Shown here piece by piece: positions 45,433 to 53,400 of a stretch of 64,000 nt of DNA. The stretch covers positions 310,001 through 374,000 of the forward strand of contig SFGZ01000001.1 of NCBI GenBank assembly GCA_004557505.1, given 5' to 3'. The notes beneath the pieces are model-generated. The model made no database searches. It saw only the letters and a list, made by a program, of their open reading frames with translations, and was not told the DNA's origin. The stretch is from Coriobacteriaceae bacterium (lineage in GTDB: Bacteria; Actinomycetota; Coriobacteriia; Coriobacteriales; Atopobiaceae). Position numbers and translations under genes: made by a program. Every line of letters starts with the position of its first letter. Position 1 is the stretch's first letter.

Positions 45433-48400
45433 ATGGACAGACGACACAGATCGGGCGCTCACGCGGCACTTGTCGCCTGCGTGCTTCTCGCGATCATCGC
45501 GCAGCTTGCGCTCCTTCCGGTGCGCGCGCTTGCCGCATCGCCCAGCGACAACCTCGCGCTCAACAAGACCGCCGTGGCAGACAGCCAGGAGGCGGACTCC
45601 GTGCGGGCGCCAAACGCCACGGACGGCGACGAGACCAGCCGCACCTCCAGGTGGGGGAGCGCCCGCGACGCCAGCGGCGGCCCCCATTGGATCTATGTCG
45701 ACCTGGGGGCCGAGAAGGACGTGGCGTCCGTGAGGGTCTTCTGGGAGAACCGCAAGGCCACGGCGTACAGGATCCAGTACGCCACCGGTGACGCCGCCCC
45801 GGACGCCGCAGGCAACGCCTGGAAGGACGCCTTCGTCTCCAGTGACCGCCCGGCATCCACAACCGACGTCATCAATCTCCAGGCTGCCGTCAAGGCCCGC
45901 TACGTGCGTCTCCACATCGACTCCTTCACCGCAACCGACCCCGATGGCGGCGTGGAGTGGGACACCGTCTCGATCTACGAGCTTGAGGCCTTCGACCACC
46001 AGACCGTGGCGCCGCAGGACCCATCGGCCAACGTTGCCAGGGGCATGGCGGCACAGGCGGATAGCGTGGAGTCCGGCACCCAGTTCACTGCCGACAAGGC
46101 CTTCGACGGCAACTCCTCCGCCAGGACCAGCCGCTGGGCAAGCGCCAACTCCGACGACCCCGAGAACACCTCCCACTGGATCTACGTGGACCTGGGGCAG
46201 CTCCGCAACGTCAAGACCGTGAGGCTCTACTGGGAGCAGCGCAAACCCACCGGCTACAAGCTCCAGATTGCCTCGGGCGAGACCGCGCCTGCCACCGACG
46301 AGGGTTGGACCAACGTCTACACCAAGGACGGCCACCCCGAGAGCGCCACCGACACCATCAGGCTCGACGAGGTCAAACAGGCTCGCTTCGTCCGCCTGCT
46401 CATCACGGGCAGCACCAATGCCGATCCCGACGGCGGTGCCGCCTGGGGCACGGTCTCCCTCTACGAGATGGAGGTCTACGGCGGCGAGCCCGTCTCTAGG
46501 GTTGACACCGTGCAGGGCATGATCGACGCCATCGAGGTCGAGACCCCCAAGAGGGGCGACACGACCCTCAAGGTGACCATCCCCTCCTCCGAGAAGATCG
46601 AGGCGGCCTACAACGGCACCGATTACGAGCAGGTCATCGGCGCGCAGGACGAGAGCGGCAACATCCCCATCTACCAGCCCGTCGTCGACACCCAGGTGAA
46701 GGTCTCCTTCAAGGCGACCAATAAGGAGACGGGCGCCTACCAGTTCAAGGAGTTCACCGTCACCGTACCCGGCGCCCATCAGAAGGCCGATGGCGACAAC
46801 CCCGCGCCAACCGTCGTCCCCGAGCTCCGCGAGTGGAAGGGCACGACGGGCTCCTTCTCCATGGGCTCTCGCGTGCTCTACGCGGACGACTCCCTCAAGT
46901 CCACCGCCGAGGCGCTGGCCGCCGACTACGCCGACCTCTTTGACGGCGAGCTTGCCGTCGCAAAGGGCGATGCCCACTCGGCTGCGGCGGGTGACGTGGT
47001 CCTCACCCTCACGGACGACGAGTCCCTGGGCCTCCAGGATGAGGGCTACCTCATGGAGGTCACCGACAAGGTCGTGACCACCGCGCGCACACAGACCGGC
47101 TCCTACTGGTCAACCCGCACCATCCTCCAGGCGCTCAAGTCCTCGGGCAACGGCACCATCGCCTGCGGCACCGCCCGCGACTACCCGCTCTACAAGGTGC
47201 GTGGCCTCATCTTGGACGTGGGCCGCAAGACCTTCACGATGGACTGGCTGCGCCAGATGTCACGGGAGCTCTCCTGGTACAAGATGAACGACTTCCAGGT
47301 ACACCTCTCCGACAACTACATCTGGGTCGAGGAGTACACCAACGAGACCGTCGACCAGGCATACTCGGGCTTCCGCCTGGAGTCCGACATCAAGGCGGGA
47401 GGCAACGGGGGCCTCAACAAGGCCGACCTCACCTCGACCGACGTCTTCTACACCAAGGACGAGTTCCGCCAGTTCATTGCCGACTCCCGTGCCATGGGCG
47501 TGAACGTGGTTCCCGAGTTCGACATGCCCGCGCACTCCCTGGCCCTCACCAAGGTGCGTCCCGACTTGCGCACCCCGACCTCGGCCACGCACCGTGGCAA
47601 CGACCACCTCAACCTTCTGGGCGACAAGTACAGGGACTCCCTCGCGTTTGCGCTCTCCATCTGGGACGAGTACACCACCGGCGACAACCCCGTCTTTGAC
47701 GGCCAGACCACCATCCACATCGGCGCGGACGAGTTCGAGGCCAACGGCAACGCATACCGCACTTTCGTGAACGACCTCTTCAGCTACGCCGAGAACTCCG
47801 GCCTCACCGCTCGCGTGTGGGGCAGCCTCACCCACATCAAGGGCTCCGTGGCGGTTTCCGGCACGGGTGCCAACGGCCAGCGCCGCCAGATGAACATCTG
47901 GAGCACCGGCTGGGCTGATGCCAAGGAGATGTACAACCTCGGCTTTGGCCTCATCGACTCCCTTGACACCAAGTACTACATCGTCCCCAACGGCGGCTAC
48001 TACCACAGCACCGGCCTTGACGCCGGCACCGTCTACAACGGCGCCATCAACACCATGGGCAACGTGACCATCCCCGCAGGCGATGCGCAGATGCTGGGCG
48101 GCGCCTTCGCTGTGTGGAACGACATGAGCGGCAAGCGCGAGAACGGCGTCTCCCAGTACGATGTCTACCGGCTCATCGACCAGTCCGCCGGACTCTTCGC
48201 CTCCGCTGCATGGGGCAAGGGATCCCGCGACCTCGGGGCAGCCCAGGATGCCGTGTCCGCCGTGGGCCTCGTTCCCCAGACCAACTTCGACTACGAGACG
48301 GTGGCCAACGAGGACGGCGTGATTGCCCACTGGGGCCTGGATGACCTCACGGACGCCTCGGGCAACGGCAACAACCTCGTCGAGGGTGCAAACGCCAAGT

Positions 48401-50406
48401 TCGTCACCGTCGACGGCGTGAAGGCGCTCTCGCTCCAGGGCGGCCAGAGCTATGCGAGCGTGGGCTCCGACCTCAAGACCGTCAGCCTTGGCAGCGACCT
48501 TCGCGTGAAGGTCAAGCGCACCAGCTCCGACGCTTCCGACCAGGTTCTCTTCGAGAGCGACTACGGCCAGATCAAGGCCGTCCAAGGCTCCACCGGCAAG
48601 GTCGGCATCACCCGCGAGAACCACGATTACTCGTTTGACTACGAGCTGCCCGTGGGGACCTGGGTCGAGCTCGAGTTCAAGAACGAGAAGAACAAGGTGT
48701 CGCTCTACGTCAACGGCGAGCTGGTCGAGCAGCTCGGCACCGATGCCGACACCAAGCTCAAGGCCACCTGCATGTTCCCCGTGGAGCGCATTGGCAGCAA
48801 GACCAGCGCCTTCAAGGGCTACGTCGACAACGTGCGCGTGACCCGTACGGCCGACTTCGCCTCCACCATGACGCTCGACCAGTCCCTCGTCACGGCATCC
48901 GGCATCCTTGCCGAGAAGGACGACGCCCAGCTCGCCGAGCTGGCCGCCCGCGCCCGCGCGGTCGTCGACTCCGTGAACCCCTCGGCAGACGAGGTGTCAT
49001 CGCTCAAGGAGCAGCTTGACGCCCGCATTGCCCAGCTTGGCTACGATCGCGCCGACTACTCCCACGTCGACGCCCTTCTGGCCCTCATCCCCGCCAACCT
49101 CGATGACTACACCCCCCAGAGCGTGGCCGCGCTCACGGCGGCGCGCGAAAACGTGCTGCGCGACCTGCCCAAGGCCAGCCAGGCGGCCGTCGACCTCTAC
49201 GCCAAGTCCCTGCGCGCAGCCATCGATGGCCTGGAGCCACGCTCCTCGAGCGAGCTCTTCGCCAAGCTCACGAGCGTGACGGCGTGCTCCGAGGAGCTGC
49301 ACGGCGAGGCCGCGCCCAACGGCCCCGCCGCGGCCGCGATCGACGGTGACGAGGGAAGCTTCTGGCACTCGCAGTGGCAGGGAACCGCCGACACCACCAT
49401 GCCACACTGGATCGACGTGGCGCTGGACGAGGCGCGCACCGTTGACGCCCTGGTCTACGTGCCGCGTGGAGGCTCGGCCAACGGCCGCCTGCTCCAGTAC
49501 CGCGTCGACGTGCGCACCCAGGACGGCGGGGCGCCTTCGGCGGTGGACGATGCGACCGAGCCGGGCTATGTGACCGTTGCCTCCGGGACGCTCGAGTCTT
49601 CCGCCGGCGCAAAGACCATCGCCTTCGACGCCCCCGTGGCAAACGCGACCAACGTGCGCCTGTACTTCATCACCACGGACGGGGCCGGTGCCCAGAACAA
49701 GAACAAGTTCGCCAGCGCCGCCGAGATCCGCGTTCGCTACGTGGACACGGCAATCGACACCGAGGGCCTTGCCGCCCTCGTCAAGCAGGCCGAGGGCCTG
49801 GACGAGAAGGCCTATGAGGCCGACGGTTGGAAGCTCCTTCAGGAGGAGCTCGCCTCCGTCAAGGGGCTGCTCGCCTCGGATGCCCCCACGCGCGAGGGCG
49901 TGAACGCCGCCAAGGCATCGCTGCGCTCGGCGATGCTCGCGCTTGTGCCCACAGACAAGGCTCCCGTCGAACCCGTGGATCCCGACACCCCGGGCACTCC
50001 CGATACCCCCGACACCCCAGCCGACCCGAGCGACCCTGGCACTCCCGCTGACCCTGACACCCCGGGAACACCGGACACCCCCGGCAACCCCGACACCCCC
50101 GGCAACCCCGACACCCCCGGAACCCCGGATGCCCCCGACAACCCGAGTGGTCCCGATGCCCCCGTCGACCCCTCAGCGCCCAAGGGCCCCGAGGGCCAGG
50201 GCAGCGGTGACCAGGGCGGCGCTCCCGGCACCAACGGCACGGCCCCGGGCAAGGCCTCCCCGTCTGGCACAACGGCGGCCAAGAGACCCCTGCCCAACGC
50301 CGGGGACCCGCTGCCGTCCGCCGTGGCCGTGACGCTGCCGGTCGCCGCCGCCGGCGCCCTCATCGCCGCCGGCGCCGTGATCCGCAGGAGGCGCTCGCAG
50401 GCCTAG
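45433..50406 (+). CDS. Sortase-anchored GH20 lacto-N-biosidase-like enzyme
   Basis: 1657 residues from the ATG at 45433 (the longer frame places extra residues before the signal peptide). Signal peptide ~5-35. Two CBM32/F5-8 modules (~39-195 and ~199-355), an Ig-like spacer, then GH20 (~457-955) with Asp766-Glu767 in 'HIGADEFE' and 'LDVGRKTFTMDWLRQMSRELSWYKMNDFQVHL' (quoted in part), a pattern shared with Bifidobacterium bifidum LnbB. A LamG/concanavalin-like domain (~960-1140) follows, as in LnbB, then FIVAR, a third CBM32 (~1275-1436) and a second FIVAR. It ends in a PDTPGTP linker, the sorting-like signal LPNAGD (1620 on), hydrophobic helix and RRRR. Predicted to release lacto-N-biose from type-1 chains. 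The distinction from hexosaminidase is by pattern. Confidence 0.88.
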   Translation: MDRRHRSGAHAALVACVLLAIIAQLALLPVRALAASPSDNLALNKTAVADSQEADSVRAPNATDGDETSRTSRWGSARDASGGPHWIYVDLGAEKDVASVRVFWENRKATAYRIQYATGDAAPDAAGNAWKDAFVSSDRPASTTDVINLQAAVKARYVRLHIDSFTATDPDGGVEWDTVSIYELEAFDHQTVAPQDPSANVARGMAAQADSVESGTQFTADKAFDGNSSARTSRWASANSDDPENTSHWIYVDLGQLRNVKTVRLYWEQRKPTGYKLQIASGETAPATDEGWTNVYTKDGHPESATDTIRLDEVKQARFVRLLITGSTNADPDGGAAWGTVSLYEMEVYGGEPVSRVDTVQGMIDAIEVETPKRGDTTLKVTIPSSEKIEAAYNGTDYEQVIGAQDESGNIPIYQPVVDTQVKVSFKATNKETGAYQFKEFTVTVPGAHQKADGDNPAPTVVPELREWKGTTGSFSMGSRVLYADDSLKSTAEALAADYADLFDGELAVAKGDAHSAAAGDVVLTLTDDESLGLQDEGYLMEVTDKVVTTARTQTGSYWSTRTILQALKSSGNGTIACGTARDYPLYKVRGLILDVGRKTFTMDWLRQMSRELSWYKMNDFQVHLSDNYIWVEEYTNETVDQAYSGFRLESDIKAGGNGGLNKADLTSTDVFYTKDEFRQFIADSRAMGVNVVPEFDMPAHSLALTKVRPDLRTPTSATHRGNDHLNLLGDKYRDSLAFALSIWDEYTTGDNPVFDGQTTIHIGADEFEANGNAYRTFVNDLFSYAENSGLTARVWGSLTHIKGSVAVSGTGANGQRRQMNIWSTGWADAKEMYNLGFGLIDSLDTKYYIVPNGGYYHSTGLDAGTVYNGAINTMGNVTIPAGDAQMLGGAFAVWNDMSGKRENGVSQYDVYRLIDQSAGLFASAAWGKGSRDLGAAQDAVSAVGLVPQTNFDYETVANEDGVIAHWGLDDLTDASGNGNNLVEGANAKFVTVDGVKALSLQGGQSYASVGSDLKTVSLGSDLRVKVKRTSSDASDQVLFESDYGQIKAVQGSTGKVGITRENHDYSFDYELPVGTWVELEFKNEKNKVSLYVNGELVEQLGTDADTKLKATCMFPVERIGSKTSAFKGYVDNVRVTRTADFASTMTLDQSLVTASGILAEKDDAQLAELAARARAVVDSVNPSADEVSSLKEQLDARIAQLGYDRADYSHVDALLALIPANLDDYTPQSVAALTAARENVLRDLPKASQAAVDLYAKSLRAAIDGLEPRSSSELFAKLTSVTACSEELHGEAAPNGPAAAAIDGDEGSFWHSQWQGTADTTMPHWIDVALDEARTVDALVYVPRGGSANGRLLQYRVDVRTQDGGAPSAVDDATEPGYVTVASGTLESSAGAKTIAFDAPVANATNVRLYFITTDGAGAQNKNKFASAAEIRVRYVDTAIDTEGLAALVKQAEGLDEKAYEADGWKLLQEELASVKGLLASDAPTREGVNAAKASLRSAMLALVPTDKAPVEPVDPDTPGTPDTPDTPADPSDPGTPADPDTPGTPDTPGNPDTPGNPDTPGTPDAPDNPSGPDAPVDPSAPKGPEGQGSGDQGGAPGTNGTAPGKASPSGTTAAKRPLPNAGDPLPSAVAVTLPVAAAGALIAAGAVIRRRRSQA

Positions 50407-50418
50407 GGAAGCTCACCT

Positions 50419-50450
50419 GCATGCGGGGCGGCCCGCGCCGTCCCGCATGC
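50419..50450 (+). terminator. 13-bp hairpin between the lacto-N-biosidase and GH84 genes
   Basis: Bases 50419-50431 (GCATGCGGGGCGG) pair with 50438-50450, 13 pairs with one G-T and a 6-base loop. No T tract and only 66 bases between genes, so partial read-through into GH84 is plausible. Confidence 0.5.
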
Positions 50451-50472
50451 CATATGACGCAAGGAGAAAAAA

Positions 50473-53400
50473 ATGAGGTCATTCAATTCGAGGGTGCTGG
50501 GGCTGCTCGCCGCCATGGCGCTTGTCGTGCTGGGGCTTGCGCTGGCTCCCGCACGCGCGCTTGCGGACGAGGCCTATCAGATCTACCCTACGCCGCATAG
50601 CGTCGCCTATGCCGACGGCTCGCAGACCCTGCGCTCCGGCGCCACGACGGTCATCGAGGACGGCATCGACGCTGCGACCCGGGCCCGTCTGGACGAGGCC
50701 CTCGCCCTCAAGGGTATGTCGGCCACCGAGGCCGCGTCTGTGCCCTCGGCGCGCGGCACGACCTCCGTCCTCGTTGGCGTGAAGGGGTCCGGTGGCGCCG
50801 TCGATGCGTACGTCGACCAGCTTGTTGAAGCCGGCGCCCTCACCCTGACCGAGGGGCTCTTCGACCAGACCGACGCCTACCTCCTCGCCTCCCTGCCCGC
50901 AACCGATGGCGCAGATCGCATCGTGGTGCTGGGCAACAGCACCGATGCGGCATACTACGGCCTCACGACGCTCCACCAGATTCTCCAGCAGACCGACGGG
51001 GCCACCCTGCGCGCGTTCACCATCTGCGACTACGCTGACGTCAAGACCCGCGGCTTCATCGAGGGCTACTACGGCAACCCCTGGAGCACCGAGGACCGCG
51101 TGAACCTCATGGGCTGGGGCGGCTACTACAAGCTCAACGCCTACGTCTACGCGCCCAAGGACGACCCCAAGCACAACGCCAAATGGCGCGAGCTCTACAC
51201 CGATGACGAGCTGCGCGAGAAGATCGACCCGCTCGCCAAGGCGGGCAACGACTCCAAGTGCCGCTTCGTCTATGCGCTGCACCCCTTTATGAACAACCCC
51301 ATCACAAACGATAACTACGACGGCTCGGTGGCAACCCTCAAGGCCAAGTTTCAGCAGGTCATGGATCATGGGGTCCGTCAGATCGCCATTCTCGCCGATG
51401 ATGCGCACGATCAAGGCCCCGCGCTCTACACCAAGCTGCTCAAGGACATGACCGCCTGGGTCCACGAGCAGCAGAAGGCCACCAACGACGACGGTAGTCT
51501 TGAGTATCCCGGCCTCAAGGACACCATCATCTTCTGCCCCGTCCACTACAGCGGTTTCGGCGAGTACTGGTACAAGGACCTCCCCGAAAACATCCAGGTG
51601 GTCAACACCGGCGGTCAGGTGTGGGGCAAGATCGACAACCGCTTTGCCACCAGCTTCAAGGCAAGCTCCGGACGCTCCCCCTTCATGTGGATCAACTGGC
51701 CCTGCTCTGACAACGACAAGGACGCCCTGCACATGGGCGGCTACAAGAACTTCCTGGGCGCCGACGTGACCCCCGGCAGCGTCGAGGGTGTGGTGCTCAA
51801 CCCCATGCAGCAGTCCGAGCCCTCTAAGCAGGCCATCTTCATGAACGCCGACTTCACGTGGAACCTGTGGCAGGGCTACGACCACGCAGACCAGGCATGG
51901 GAGGACGCCTACTCCTACGTCGACCACAACTCGCCCATCGCCACCAAGGGCTCCAACGCCCTGCGCGAGCTCTCCCGCCACATGCTGCGCATGTTCGGCG
52001 GCGGCGTGACCTGGGAGAACGGGGAGTCTAGCGCCATCAAGGACAAGCTCGCCGACTTCCGCGCCAAGCTCTCCTCGGGCAGCGTCACCACAGATGACAT
52101 CGCCGGCATGGAGCAGCTCTTCTCGGAGCTGCGCCAGGTCGCGCGTGACTACAAGGCCAACGCCGGCAACGAGGCCATGCTCAATCAGATAAGCCCGTGG
52201 ATCGAGACGTGGGACGAGCTCACCACCGCCGCCCTCGAGGACCTCACGGCGCTTCGCGCGCAGCTCGACGGCGACACCGCGGGACTGCTCTCCCACCACT
52301 CCGCGGCAACGGCCTCCCTCGAGGCCGCCAACAACAATGGCTACCACTACGTGAACCACACCGAGTACGCCCGCGTGGGCAAGGCCTACATCACGCCCGC
52401 CGTGAACGCCCTCGCGGAGTATGTGGCGGCCCAGACGGAGCTCGCGGCCAACCCCAACGCAGACATCACGCGCTTCGTGACCAACCGCACCGACACCCCC
52501 ACCGGCGACACCGCCAACGCCTACGATGGCAGCCTCTCGACGAGCGTCATATACAAGTCACCCAACAAGCTCACGCAGGGCACCTACTTCGGCATCACCA
52601 AGATGCACCCCTTCACCCTTACAAGCGTGACCATCGCGCAGGGCGACGGCAAGAATTATATGGACCACGCAAAGCTACAGTGGTATGACGGCACCGAGTG
52701 GCACGACGTCGAGGGCCATGCCGATGAGACGGACCGTGTTGTGAGGGCCGACGGACTGAGCATCGCGGGCGCCTACGGCGTGCGCATCGTGGCGACGCAG
52801 GATAACGCCCGAGACGCCTGGCCCACCATCAAGGAGATCGCGATAAACGCCGGCGAGGGCGAGCTTGTGGGCGATGCCACAGTCACGCTCTCTCAGGGCA
52901 TGGGGCACTACCAGTCGTACGCCGAGGCAAACGTCATCGACGGCCAGGATGCCACCGCCCTCTGGGCGACCGGCACCGGCGGCGGCCAGAACATCGCCGC
53001 AAACGACGCGGTGACAATTACCTTCTCGCAGCCCAAGGCCGTGGGGAGCGTTCGCATCGTCCAGGGCAACAAGCCCAACGGCAGCGGCGTGGGCGATGCT
53101 CTTGGCGGCGGCGTGCTCGAGGTGCGCGACGAGGGGTCTGACTCCTGGGAGAAGGTGGCCGACGTGACCTCCGCTACCACCCAGACCCTCAACTTCGAGC
53201 GGCGCACGGTCACGGCCATCCGCATCCGCGCCACGCAGAACACGAACGGCTGGTGGGTCCTGAACGAGGTCACCGCCTCCAGCGGCAAGCCCAGCAGTGT
53301 GGGCGTCGTCCGCACCAACATCGAGGGGGTGTCCCTCTCGGCCTCCGCCAAGAATGGGGTCGCGACCCTCTCGGACGGGACCGTCGCCTTTGAGGACGGC

